Assembly (NCBI RefSeq): GCF_016906535.1
Contig: NC_057371.1
Span: forward strand, 2,356,001 to 2,420,000
Direction: 5' to 3'
From: Rhizoctonia solani
Lineage: Eukaryota > Basidiomycota > Agaricomycetes > Cantharellales > Ceratobasidiaceae
DNA: 64,000 nucleotides
Position 1 is the first letter of the stretch; every line of letters begins with the position of its first letter. Positions 1 to 11,049 of the stretch are shown piece after piece. The notes under the pieces were generated by a model that worked only from the letters and a program-made list of their open reading frames with translations, was not told where the DNA came from and made no database searches. Made by a program: the position numbers and the translations under genes.

Positions 1-317
1 CTTGGTGATTTGCTGGCTTTGAGCACGGATTTGGTCCTGCAGGGACCCAACTGTGGCTGTGAGGGCTGTGATAGCCTTGAGGAGAGCGGCAGGGGACAGC
101 TCTGGTTCCATCCTGGGCAAGTCTTGCGGAGCGGGAGATGTGCTGCAAGAGGCTGGTTGGGAGTGGGATGGAATGGAACGTTGAGAGGAGCAAGAGGAAG
201 GCCAAGAGTAGGGGTGTGGGACTCCAGAGCGGGTGGAGGGAATGGTGGAGACGGTGTGGGGGTGACAGTGCCTATATCAGGACTTATGAGCGGTTTTTCT
301 GTAGTATACTGGCGCTA
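1..317 (-). pseudogene. Start of a Ty3/gypsy gag gene, running off the left edge
   Basis: On the minus strand an open frame begins after a stop near 318 and runs to the left edge. The first ATG is at 111 and is followed by an acidic then helical start (MEPELSPAALLKAITAL...) ending in a Gln-rich helix. This resembles the N-terminus of gag proteins of gypsy elements common in Rhizoctonia-type genomes (family memory). Upstream of the ATG the frame is Ser/Pro-rich. Only the first part of gag is in the window, so it cannot be judged intact. It faces away from the plus-strand gypsy element to its right, so two elements lie head to head here. Confidence 0.55.
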
Positions 318-639
318 AACCCTTGCGTCTAGTACCTAGCGTTGGACTGTCCCTACAACAAATCAGCAGACCTGGCGGTCGTGATATGGGCGGGTTTTCA
401 GCAAGCGGGTATTTCAGCGGTCTAGGGTCGCTGACTACTGAGTTCCGGCGAAACTTGGGGTATGCGGGGGATTAGAGCCCGTCTGCCTTATAGCAATTTG
501 GTACTACCAGGGACCAACGTCTGTTTGATTATTAAAGACAAAAGGCGAGTCCGATCTGGTGTTTTCCCTTGTGCTAGTACAGGGGGTCTTCTCCTTGTTG
601 ATCAAGCCTACTACAAGTTGATTTTACAATGTCGTACAC

Positions 640-1110
640 CACTGTAAGGTGGGTACTTGCTAGTGGATATGGGCGCTTAAGGCCGTACTACTACAAGCAC
701 ACGTATGTATCTAACTTATCTAAGGCTATACTACTGGCGCTTAAGGCGCTCTAATGCTATCTACTGCTGACGGAGGGGCCGGAGGCCTGGGAGGTGTGGT
801 AGGTGAAGGTAGGGGATAACGTCAGCTGAACTTCTGGGGGCCGGTTACTTAACTGGCTGGAGCCTCCTCAATGAATATGAGACAAGGTAAAATCAACTTG
901 GTGTCTCCAAGCAATTTCCCTGCTGTATATATAGACAAAGCACACTATCTACATGTTCCGTGCGCGTGAGAGAAAGAAGTAGCTAAGACAAATGAGAAGC
1001 GTGCTGTGGGCTGCGCAGAAGCGTGGATTTCTCCTAAGCGCCCTTGGCACGGCATCTCGGCGCGGCATCTCGGCATAATAAGCGCCGAGATCACGTGATT
1101 GAAAAACAAA
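640..1110 (-). repeat. LTR-like sequence in minus orientation, probably the truncated 5' LTR of the left gypsy element
   Basis: This stretch has the signature of the LTR family seen at 5445-6025 and 6734-7326: repeated GCGCTTAAGGCG-type motifs and, near 1075-1105, a block reading ATAAGCGCC...TCACGTGATTG, which recurs at about 5926-5950. The orientation matches the solo LTR at 5445-6025, that is minus. After the shared block the homology stops at about 1110, where the leader of the plus-strand gag begins, so the LTR seems truncated at its own 5' end. Exact ends cannot be placed by eye. The stretch 318-640 holds no gene and is probably leader sequence of the left element. Confidence 0.4.
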
Positions 1111-1191
1111 AGATATCAAGTCCGTAAAAAATACTAAAAATATCAGAAAAAACGTGCGAGTCCAATGGTATATGTTGGGAGGTTATGACAG

Positions 1192-2547
1192 ATGGCAACC
1201 CGTTCCCGGAGCTCTGCTTGTTCCCAGTCCCCTCTCAATCAAGGAGAGCTGGGACCCACTCTTCTGGCAACCTCCATTGAGTCAACAAGCCTTGAACCAG
1301 AGGTCTATGGGGAAGTCTCCCTCAGCCAAGCAATCTCCCTTATCCTGGGATTGCAAAACCAAGTCCTCTGGCTCAAGCGGGAACTCAAAGAAACCAAGGA
1401 AGCATCAAAGGAAGCCTGAGACTGGATGGGAGCAGTTGATCAAGCCCTCACTCGCATTGAGGCTAGGGGTGGAGCCCCACACACACCAGAAGACCAGAAA
1501 CCTCCGGCAGTCAAGGCCACGCCCAGGCCCCTACCAAAAACCAACCCTCTTCCAGCGCCTAGTGCGCCCCTCATTGCCTGGGCCAACCCCACCAAAGCTC
1601 CCCCTGCCTTTGCGCAGCCAACCCCAGTCCAAGCCCCCCCAAGAGGCTATACTCCCCCTCCGCCTTTGCCTATCCAACTCTGCTCCCCCCAAGTCCCACA
1701 ACCAGTGGCCCCTGTAGCCGCTTATCAAGCCCCCGTCAAGGTAGATCACCCTGACGCCTATACAGGGAAAATAGGGAACAAAGCCCGCCAATGGCTCACG
1801 CGGATGTTGGCATGGGTACGTCTAAACCAACGGATGTTCCCCACGGATCAGGAGGTCCTATTGTTCCTCCTAATGAACATGAAGGACGTAGCAGGAGCCT
1901 GGGCTCACCCCCACCTCAATCAACTTGGGTCTCACAGGGCCCTTATCCAAACAGTCGACAAGTTCAGGACGGAGTTTTTGGCCGCATTTGGGAACCCCAA
2001 TGCCACGCAAGCCGCAGAGCGGCAAATCACACAACTCACTCAGACAGGAACCTGTGCTGAGTACATCACAAAGTTTAGGACCATTACCATGGACCTAGAC
2101 TGGAACGACGCCGCCCTCCGTGGGCAATTTGCATGTGGCCTCCACTGGGAGGTCAGCCGCCTCATTGCCACCTGTGAGCGGCGCCCAACTACCCTCCTTG
2201 AGCTGCAGAACGCGGCTCTGGTCATTGATAACGCCCTCCAAGAGGAGCGCACCAGCCACCCACCAAAGGGTAATAAGTCTGGTTCCTCTTCCACTACCCC
2301 CAACAGGGGGGCAAGTACTGGCCAACAGGCCACAAGACCAGGGCGCCTCTCCAGCGATCCCAACTTTGTCTCCAAGGAGGAACAAAACTGCCGCAGGGCT
2401 GAAGGCCTATGCATCAAATGCGGAAAGTTGGGGCATAAGTTTGCAGAATGTCGCACCGGCTGGAAAGCCACGCCTAAGGAGGAAGGCGTCAAAAAAGAAG
2501 CCGCCAAAGTTGGCAAAGAATCTGAACCCCAATTGGGAAAAGATTAA
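1192..2547 (+). pseudogene. gag: gag of the chromovirus, with an in-frame stop
   Basis: The frame starts at ATG 1192 (MATRSRSS...), continues through a predicted coiled-coil helix, meets TGA at 1417-1419, and then stays open in the same frame to TAA at 2545-2547. After the stop come a Pro-rich linker, a retrotransposon gag core (about 1740-2260) and a CCHC zinc knuckle at about 2412-2453 (CIKCGKLGHKFAEC). Gag binds element RNA and forms the particle. In related elements, as I remember them, gag runs straight into pol. Here a one-base loss near 2541-2546 seems to create the terminal stop, because pol continues in the next frame with no ATG of its own. Confidence 0.8.
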
Positions 2548-3322
2548 GGGTACCTGCTGCCGCGCGCAAGGACCCCAAGGACTCTGGTTTTGTCTTGGAA
2601 TTTTGTAACATATTGCAATCATATAGAAATAAACCACTTTTTACAATTCCAATTAAACCAGAGAAACAAGCGGAAACCATAGAAGTCCTGATAGATTCAG
2701 GCGCAACATTGTCATTCCTTCACCCCCGCACAGCGGAACTACTCCGCCTACCCCTAATAGACCTCCCACAACCACGCACCGTTACTATGCTTGATGGGTC
2801 AAGCCCCCAGGCTGGAAAGATTTGGAAGAAGGCTCATCTGACCTTCCTATTTGATGGCAAACGCATGACAGAGACCTTCCTGATTTGCAATACCAGATCA
2901 CACGCCGCCATCCTAGGAATCAAATGGTTGGAAACGCATAACCCCAAAATTGACTGGAACTTGCAATCCTTATCCTTCCCCCACACCCCGCCGGAACACG
3001 TAGCCGTTGCCAAAGAAGAGGAAGCTGACAAGAACCCCCTTGAAGGAGTACCCTCCAAGTACCATCAATATGCTAAGGTATTTGGAGAGGAAGAATTCAA
3101 TAAGCTTCCCCCTCACAGGAATTACAATATTGGCATTGAACTTACGGAAGAAGGCCCCTTGAACTTGCCCCTCTATAGCATGACTGACGCGGAATCTGCC
3201 ACGCTCAAGGATTGGCTCAGGGACAAACTCAAGGCTGGGAAGATCCGTCCCAGTAAATCATCCATTAGTTCCCCCGTCATGTTTGTACCTAAGAAGGATG
3301 GCTCCTGCCGTTTGGTTGTTGA

Positions 3323-3495
3323 TGTCATAAACAGAGGAAAATAGAACTAGCTGGAATTGAACCAGCTTGACCACTAAGCCATAGAGCCCTATTATTCCTC
3401 TGCTGACAACCCATGATTACACCTGCTACCCCCCAAATTTGGGCTTGGGCCAGCATGCAACCACTTGTACTGGTCATGTGACCGTGTCCAGGACA
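3323..3495. mobile_element. 173-bp TG...CA insertion with a tRNA-like segment inside the RT domain
   Basis: The segment begins TGTCATAA and ends GTGTCCAGGACA, with inverted TGTC/GACA tips, and is flanked by a perfect 5-bp duplication GTTGA (3318-3322 and 3496-3500). Removing it plus one duplication rejoins the RT frame across a conserved VVD-Y motif. On its minus strand it carries Pol III promoter-like boxes: TGGCTTAGTGG (A-box) and GGTTCAATTCC (B-box), the latter in a perfect GCTGG/CCAGC hairpin. The boxes are only about 7 bp apart, so the anticodon arm is missing. Size and ends suggest a very small solo LTR or TRIM-like non-autonomous element; a SINE-like origin is the alternative. Confidence 0.65.
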
Positions 3496-5444
3496 GTTGA
3501 CTACCGTTGCCTTAACAACCGGACCAAGAAGAACGTATACCCACTGCCCCGTCTTGATGATCTTATGGCCCAACTCCATGGCGCCAAAATCTTCACTAAA
3601 TTAGATCTGAGATGGGGATACAACAATGTTTGTGTCAAAGAAGGCAATGAATGGAAAACCGCCTTCCGCACCAAGTACGGCCTGTATGAGTCCCTGGTCA
3701 TGACATTTGGCCTAACAAATGCACCCGCTTCCTTCCAACACTTCATGAACAAATTGTTCAAAGACCTGCTTGATGTATGCGTCATCATTTACCTAGATGA
3801 CATCCTGATTTACTCCAAGGATGACGCAACACACACGCAACACGTCCATGAAGTCCTACGGTGCCTAATGGAGAACCAGTTATTTTGCAAGGCGTCCAAA
3901 TGCACATTCCACGTCACCTCTGTGGAATACCTAGGGATCATTGTATTGGACAAAGGTTTCAGCCTGGATAAGCTCAAAATCCAGGCAGTACAGGAATGGC
4001 CAACACCCACAAAAGTCAAAGAAGTCCAATCATTCCTAGGGTTTGCCAACTTCCTGCGAAGATTTGTTGCCAACTGTAGTCACATGGCCAGACCACTACA
4101 CAATCTGGTTAAAAAGGATACAACGTGGATTTGGGGCTCCAAGGAACAGGAAGCTTTTCAGGGTTTAAAGGATGCCATCACCAACGCCCCAGTACTTTGT
4201 CACGCGGACCCTACAAAACCGTACTTCTTGGAAACGGACGCATCTGGCGCAGCCCTGGGTTCTATACTCAGCCAACAACAGGAAGATGGACAACTACACC
4301 CCCTGGGTTTCCTATCAGAATCATTCAAAGGTGCCAAACAGAACTACAACACCCACAATAAGGAACTCCTAGCAATCATCCGGTCATTTGAGTACTGGCG
4401 CATCTTCTTGGAAGGGACAGAACATCCAATCACGGTCTTCACAGATCATTGCAACCTAGAGTATTGGAAGGAGTCCAGAACATTCAACCAACGCCACGCA
4501 CAATGGCACCTTCTATTAGCAGGTTACAACTTCCATATTGTCTATTGCCCTGGGAAACAATCAGGGAAGCCGGACGCACTCTCACGCCAATCAGATCATG
4601 CTGATATCCCACCCGCCAATCAGACCATGCTTCCAGATCCTGTATTTGCCAATGTAGCCTTAGTCACCCCTGAAAAGGAACTCCAACAACAGATTGAGGC
4701 AGCTCTGGACCAAGATGAGTCCTTGGAAGAAATCCTGCAATTCCTACAGAACGAGTCTAAAGCACCACCCTCTATCAAACGCGCATTCAAGGATTACAAG
4801 ATGGAAGCAGGCCTGCTATTCTACCAAGGACGGATTGTAGTCCCTGACGTTGGAACACTAAGAACGGACCTACTCTGCATCTTCCACAACAGCCCCTTGG
4901 CAGGACATCCAGGAAGACAGCGCACCCTAGAGTTGATATCAAGGAACTACTACTGGCCAGGCATCCGTTCTGACACATACTGGCACGTTGATTCCTGCAA
5001 AACTTGCCAACGGATCCGGAAACTGAAGTACGCATCCATCCCACCTCAACCTCTGGAACTCCCATCACGCCCCTGGCAACACGTGTCGTACAATATGATA
5101 GTAGACCTGCCTAAAGACGGAAACAACAACTCTATCCTAGTCATTGTGGATAGCTTTACCAAATACATCATTCTGGTAGAGTGCTCCAAAAAGCTCAAAG
5201 CCCCGGAATTGGCAGACCTATTCCTACGCCACGTATGGAAGCGCTACGGCATGCCTGAGAAGACAGTATCAGACCACGGACGGGTTTTTAATAACAAATT
5301 TCTAAAAGCCCTGTATCAACGCCTGGGGATAGACCCCCACTTCTCATCAGCCTACCATCCTCAAAGTGACGGACAGACGGAGCGCGTAAATCCCATGGTT
5401 GAACACTTCTTACAGGCCTATTCAGGAGTAAACCAAAGGGACTG

Positions 5445-6025
5445 TGTCCTAAACGTCTGTAAGGATGCCAAGGAGGAGGGCGCTTGCGGCCGGATGTATC
5501 TAAGTAAGGAACCGCGTAAGGCGGCGGCAAGCTATCCTACAACAACAACCAGCTATACTACGGTGACCAAGGCCGTATGGGCGATGACCAGCTATGTAAC
5601 TACAACAAGGAAGCCGCTTAAGGCGGTGTGAACTGAGTGACTAAGTAGGTTACTGGGCTTAAGGCCCTTGTACAGTGATGGGATGCAACAAGAGGTAATC
5701 GACCTGGGTGTTACCATGGTCGGTTGGCCTCCTTATATATTCTACAAGCTAGCTAATTACAAATGTACTATATCCAATACCGTATCAAATAAGAACCCTG
5801 CTCCGCAGTTGGTCTTACTCATGCATACGTGTCACTGACATGTCATGATGACGTCATAGGTGGAGGTGGCTACGTGTGGTGAATAAGCGCGGATGGGGAC
5901 GTGGCTTGGCGCTTAGCGTATGATATAAGCGCCAAGGTCACGTGATTGAAAATGTTGTCCGTTCAACTTCGTTTAAATTCAAGAAAATGGGAATAAATCC
6001 CCTGGTATTGATTGTGTCTACAACA
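5445..6025 (-). mobile_element. Inverted solo LTR (581 bp) inserted in the integrase region
   Basis: The segment reads TGTCCTAAACG... at the left and ...CTACAACA at the right. In its own orientation it is TGTTGTAGACACAATC...TTTAGGACA, clearly the same family as the 3' LTR at 6734-7326 (TGTCGTAGACACAGTC...CTAGGACA). A perfect 5-bp target duplication GACTG flanks it (5440-5444 and 6026-6030). Removing it plus one duplication rejoins the integrase frame in register. It therefore arose by insertion of a second element of the same family in opposite orientation, followed by LTR-LTR recombination. Confidence 0.9.
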
Positions 6026-6733
6026 GACTGGGTCAAATGGTTACCAATGGCGGAGTTTGCCTACAACAACGCGGTGCATAGTTCAACAGGCAAATCTCCT
6101 TTTAAGGCACTATACGGTTGGGAACCCTCCTTGACCCCAAGCAACGTCCCAACAGACGTCCCTGAGGCAGACAACTTGGCAACCCAAATGGAGGCACAAT
6201 GGCGGGAAATAGAGGCTGCGCTCCGGCAATCAAAGACACGCATGGTGGCCGGAGAAGCAGGAGAACCACTTGAATTCAAAATTGGGGAAGAAGCCTGGCT
6301 AGATGCCAAAAATGTGAAGCTAAAGACCCTGAGTCCTAAGCTAACCAAACAACGCCTAGGCCCCTTCAAGGTAACCAAAAGAATCTCCAACCAAGCATAC
6401 CGCCTAGAACTCCCGCCAACAATGAGAATCCACAATGTATTCTACGTGGGACTCCTGTCAAAGGTCAAAAGGGACAAAAAGCGCAGCTTTGAGAACCGGC
6501 CTCCACCTGTCACCGTGGATGGAGAAGAAGAATACAAGGTTGAAGGAATCACAGACATGGAAGAAAGGGACGGGAAATGGTTTTTTAGGGTAAAATGGAA
6601 AGGCTACGGATCAGAAGAGAATACCTGGGAACCAAGGGAAAACCTCAAGAACGCCAAAAAAATCCTAGAAAAATTTGAAAAAGAAATGAAAAAGAAGGCC
6701 CTCGGCGCTGCCAAGGCCCTTAGAGGGGGGCAG

Positions 6734-7326
6734 TGTCGTAGACACAGTCAATACCAGGGAATTTATTCCCATTTTCTTGGATTTAAACGAAGGCAAACAG
6801 AGAACATTTTCAATCACGTGACTTTGGCGCTTATATCATACGCTAAGCGCCAAGCCACGTCCCCACCCGCGCTTAATCAGCATACGTAGCCACCTCCACC
6901 TATGATGTCATCATGATACGTCAGTAACACGTATGCATGAGTAAGGCTGACTGCGGAACGGGGTTCTTATTGGATACAGTATTTGATATAGTACATTTGT
7001 AATTAGCTAGCTTGTAGAATATATAAGGAGGCCAACCGACCATGGTAACACCCAGGTTGATTACCTCTTGTTGCATCCCACTCAGTGTACAAGGGCCCTA
7101 CAGCCCAGCAATTACTTAGTTAAAACTACTTAGATAGCCTACACCACCTTAAGCAGCTCCATCGTTGTACTTAGATAGCTTGCCACCGCCTTAAGCGGTC
7201 TTGTTGTTGTAGGATAGCTGCTTGTTGCCGTAGTTAAGTTTGTCATTGCCTTAAGCAACTGTCTCATTTTGTACACCACGGCCACAAGCGCCATCCCCCT
7301 TGACGCCCTAACAGACGTCTAGGACA
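6734..7326 (+). mobile_element. 3' LTR of the chromovirus (593 bp)
   Basis: It starts TGTCGTAGACACAG right after the purine-rich tract AGAGGGGGGCAG and ends CGTCTAGGACA at 7326. It matches the reverse complement of the solo LTR at 5445-6025 along its length, including ATCACGTGA near the start and the TATATAAGG promoter-like box at about 7020. The next base begins sequence of a Tc1-like transposase in the opposite direction. The pol frame reads into the first 150 bp of the LTR before meeting a stop at 6887-6889. Confidence 0.85.
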
Positions 7327-8115
7327 GCAAGCCAACGTTGTGTCAGCCTGGCTGTATGCTTTGGATCTTGGTCGTGCTGGAATGTAATGTCAAACAGGGT
7401 GATTTTATAGTCGGCAAGGGTTCCAAAGAAGGCGTCCCCAAGGATTTCAATGTATCCCGGGGCGTTCAGCTTGCGTCGTATAAGGTACAATTGCCCAACT
7501 CCCTCTTGGGTAATGCACCCCCAAATGAAGATGCCCCCGCCACCATGAGATATTGTCTTTTTGGTGTATTGGGGATTATACGGGGACTCACCAGGTTGCC
7601 TCCAGTAATATTGGCCGCTGTCGGCCCCAAATAACTCAATTTGGACTTTGTCCAAGAAGACAATGTTGTCCCAGCGTGATTGTGGCCAGAATAATTGACT
7701 GTGGGCCCACGCGCAACAGGCTTTTCTATGCCAATAAGTGAGCAGGGGTACTTGGCGGCGTTTGTACAGCCGTAAACCCAGCTCTCGGAGGTAGCGGCGG
7801 AGGGTAGAGGACCCAACGGCAGGGAAGTACTGCCGTCTAATATTTGCTGCTATTGGTACTCTACTCTGAGCTAGGGCCAAAGCGGCAAATCTGACGTTGC
7901 TGGGGGTTAACTTTCATGGGCGCCCAGGAATGGGATTGTGTCAATCAAGCGGGCGGTCAGTAAGTCCATACTTGGCCCAGATACAACCAACAGTAGCGTG
8001 AGAGACCTCGGTCTCAGGTTGCAAAAGCTGAACAATAGCCTGATCTGAGTATTCAAGCTTTTTCAGCGCAATTATCTGAGCCTTAGTCTTGGGGCTAGTG
8101 TATCAAGCCATTTGC
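7327..8115 (-). pseudogene. Decayed Tc1/mariner-type transposase, cut by the gypsy LTR
   Basis: On the minus strand one frame reads from an ATG at about 8115 through a helix-turn-helix region (TKAQIIALKKLEYSDQAI), a GRP linker, and a DDE transposase core with IVFLDKVQIELFG (first Asp) and TFQHDQDPKHTA (second Asp). At least three in-frame stops lie in the N-terminal third (after MA, after DRPLD and after GRP). The C-terminus with the third acidic residue is missing because the LTR begins at 7326. The frame otherwise holds for about 260 codons, so this is an old, truncated copy. I could not identify its terminal inverted repeats. Confidence 0.75.
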
Positions 8116-8334
8116 GCACTCTTGGCAGGTGTTTGAGCGTAAAAAGGGGTGGTAAATGGCAGTCAATGAGGGAGGACCAAGTAGCTTATATAAAGTGATC
8201 AAAAAGAATGAGCCAGCCCAAAAATTTTGCTCACGCATATCTCCACAAGGAGACTTAGTTTTGATCTAAAATTTTGTATATATGTTCTATACTACTGTAT
8301 CTACAAAATTTACTATTACATTGTAAACAAATTC
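8116..8334. other. Non-coding stretch between the Tc1 relic and NLR copy A
   Basis: AT-rich sequence upstream of the relic transposase, with a TATATAA box near 8190, presumably part of the transposon. From about 8230 to 8340 it is very AT-rich and may include the element's end. No gene is seen. NLR homology begins only at about 8401. Confidence 0.4.
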
Positions 8335-11049
8335 TTAATTGTGCGGGTGACGCATGAGCGTCATTGATTTGAGCTCACGTGGCTCAATCTTTTTGGGCGC
8401 AAGTGTATGTACTGTGCCATCTTTGAATCCAATTGCAAATCGAGACCCATCAGGAGAGAATGCAAGTGAGAGGCCTAGCAAGGGCATCTGCCATGTCGCA
8501 AGCAGCGCCGTTGGACTTTGTTCCATCACGGACCCTTCCAGCCTCAGAAGATCTTGAGTACGGCCCCAGTACTGCTTGTACACTGAGCTTGAGTGATGGC
8601 AAAATGCCAATGCGGAGATGTATATATGCGGCGTCGACTGCAAAACCGACCCGGCAGCATACTTTGACACAAAGATCCACAAGTCGTTCAGCAGCCTGAT
8701 CAGATCTGATGATGCGTCTTTGGCCTATCACTTGTCATCAGCTTCCTGCTCATACTGCTCTGCTCAAATCCCTTACCGTCAGCCACGGCTTGAGCGCCAA
8801 CAGCATGCCTATCCCTTTGTCCAGCGCACGCTTCAGGCTCACCACCTCCATCCAGAACAGCAGCCGGTATGACAAGAACTCTTCCAGCCCTTTCCGCACC
8901 ATCTCACATGGCGCGCTCTTGACGACATGGTCTCCCCAATGGTGCGCCACGTATGACAGCGTTGGCGAGATTGAGCCTGCTATCCGAGCTTCTAGGTCTT
9001 GCACTTTGCTATCGGGTATAAACGATGTCTCTAGGCCACAGATGTTGAATCGCAGCTGGCCCTTCATAACCTCGAAGCACCGTTCGGCGAGCAGCTGACT
9101 GTGCTTTGCTTCGTCGCAGTAGAACTTGATCGACCGCGCCTTGTCGAACATATAGTCGGGGAACGATGCGTGTAGCGTAGTGATCGTTCCAGTCGCTTGT
9201 GACACGTGCAGCACCGAATACAGAGACTGTAGCAGTACTTGAACCTTTGCCGCCTTGATCCCCGTCAGAGCTCCAAGCGTATCGACGTCGATCGGCTCTC
9301 GTGCGCAAATTGCTGTCCAAACTATTGCCCGTGTCTGGTCTTGCTCCTCCTGATCCAGGTTCGAGTCGTGGACTGCCGCATCCAGAATCGTAGCATATAG
9401 CTTGTCAATGTCTGCGTGTCGGTTGGCCAACTTCGAAGACGATTTTAGGATCGCCTCAAGCCGATCTTGATCCACCATGGTGCCTCTTCTTCGAATGTAC
9501 CGAATTGCCGTGGCTGCATATATGAACAGGTTTCCGGAGAGCTTGGCGAGTTTGACTAGATCATGCTCAGAGACACCGTTACGAAGTTCGTCACGAAGGT
9601 ATAGCTCGATGTCTGCTTCCACTAGCGACTTTTCGATCTCGTGTAGCACGCACATCGACCGGTTGCGATCAGACTGCGCCTCGATCCTTTGGCGGATGTC
9701 CGGCTCGGGTCGGCTGGTGACGAAGAACTTGATAGGCAGGCCGGGAGTGACTCTGAAAAGTATGTCCAGGATGGTTCGCACGCCATTCGCGTTGCTGCAT
9801 TCGTCGAGCGCATCGATTACGACCACAAGCCCTTTTGTCATTCCGCTCTTCGCTTTTGATAGTGGCTCCTTGATCAGTCGCTCACACTGAGTATCGATCG
9901 ACTGCGACTTGATGTTCGGCTCTTGTTCCAACACTCGCAACAGCGCCGATCGGAACGAAGGCGAGTAAAGCGCAAGCTGATGGGCGATGGTGGGTATAAT
10001 TCTGCCCACATCCCGGCATTCGTCCGACGTACGCGTGCAAAAGAAGCTGGCGCCGAGTGTGCCGCGGGTCTTGAGAGACTGGGCAAAGGTGTATGCGATG
10101 GTAGTCTTGCCTGTGCCGGCCATTCCGTTCATCCAGAACACGTTAGGCTTGGTCCGATCGACTGACCATTGATTGAGCTCGAGCAAGATGTTCGACCGAG
10201 TGTTTGGTGTACATGCTCTGCGATTCACATCATGAGACAGCAGCGAGTTGTAGATCGCCGAGTCCACAGCTGACAAACCAGCGAGGTGAGACTTCTACTC
10301 CAACAAGCGTCAATCGTCAGACTTATCACTCAGACTTCCAGCTCACCGCACGCTGTTCTTCGGCTATGTTCCACGTTTTCAGGCTTGCTTCAGTCTGTGC
10401 CTCGTGTTAGCAATGCCGCTTACGAATGTGTGCCTATCTCTAACCCTTATATCCTCCAGGATGTCAGCTATGTGCCTGTACGCTTGTAGTATCTCTTCCT
10501 CGTCCTGTTCTGCATCCCTAAGGTACCTTGCTGTTCGGTTGTCCTGCTTGCTGTGGATGATCCTTACTTGCTCTTCGACAGACCTATCCACCTTGTGAGC
10601 TTTCCAGCTTCGACCTGTTTTGCGCACTCACATTGCGATTACTTCAAGGAACCCCGAAACCTCTGTCGACTTGGCCTCTTGTATATGCCGGTGGAGCCGC
10701 TTGACGAGTGACGATAGCCGTCCTGCCAATACCTTCATTTCGCTATGATTCTCAGAGCTCAGCTAGATAAGAGTCGGGATCAATCACGGCGAAGCAGGCG
10801 GAGACAACACAGACCACCAACCTCTATGTGTTTGACGCAGAATAAGAGCCCTCCGATAGCAGCGTGTAGGGGCGGAAACACCTCGGCAGCGTTGTGCAAT
10901 GTTTCCAGTGTGCCGGTCAGGGTTTGTACGGCTGAACGCATAGCAGGAGAGGGATCGGATGCACCGAGAGATGTGAGTTTTGCTACCATGCTATTTTTCG
11001 TACGCCTGAAGTAGGCACGAAAGCCTGTCGGTTTATCTGGAGAAGCCAT
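8335..11049 (-). pseudogene. NLR copy A: NACHT protein truncated after the first WD40 repeat
   Basis: Exons on the minus strand: 10822-11049, 10632-10762, 10445-10583, 10347-10400, 8777-10294 and 8335-8724. All introns are 46-59 bp and the phases agree. The N-terminal helical region, Walker A (GMAGTGKTT) and Walker B ([10 protein letters not shown]) are present. The last exon follows copy B only to the first WD40 repeat. Homology stops at about 8401, after which a short unrelated frame ends at 8335. Thirteen WD40 repeats and the C-terminal tail are lost. The first exon also lacks about 70 codons of the Ser/Pro-rich linker of copy B. It could still make a protein of about 819 residues with a working nucleotide-binding site but no sensor, so it may be a pseudogene or a truncated helper-type NLR. 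Confidence 0.8.

Larger units (their letters stand above)
2595..6889 (+). pseudogene. pol: pol of the chromovirus (PR-RT-RNaseH-IN-chromodomain), split by two insertions
   Basis: Domains in order: aspartic protease with DSGA near 2694-2705, reverse transcriptase with YLDD at about 3790-3801, RNase H beginning near 4215 (ETDASGAALG), the integrase zinc-binding region (H...H...C..C, about 4890-5010), the integrase core with SDHG and HPQSDGQTERVN (about 5360-5395), and a chromodomain with VKWKGYGSEENTWEP at about 6588-6632. The reading frame shifts exactly where the 173-bp insertion (3323-3495) and the inverted LTR (5445-6025) sit. Their lengths plus 5-bp target duplications account for both shifts, so otherwise pol is open throughout. 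The integrase residue expected to be the first catalytic Asp is Asn (AAT, 5092-5094). The chromodomain marks the chromovirus branch, whose chromodomain usually directs insertion to particular chromatin. Confidence 0.85.
1192..7326 (+). mobile_element. Ty3/gypsy chromovirus with 3' LTR but no recognisable 5' LTR
   Basis: The element encodes gag, protease, reverse transcriptase, RNase H, integrase and a C-terminal chromodomain, followed by a purine-rich tract (about 6723-6733) and a 593-bp LTR. It is inactive as it stands: gag has an in-frame TGA, gag and pol are out of register, a 173-bp insertion and a 581-bp inverted solo LTR break pol, and the first integrase catalytic Asp is Asn. No copy of the LTR in plus orientation lies upstream of gag, so the 5' LTR is missing or was replaced at the junction near 1110-1190. 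The right end at 7326 interrupts a Tc1-like transposase, so that older element was the target. Confidence 0.85.
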
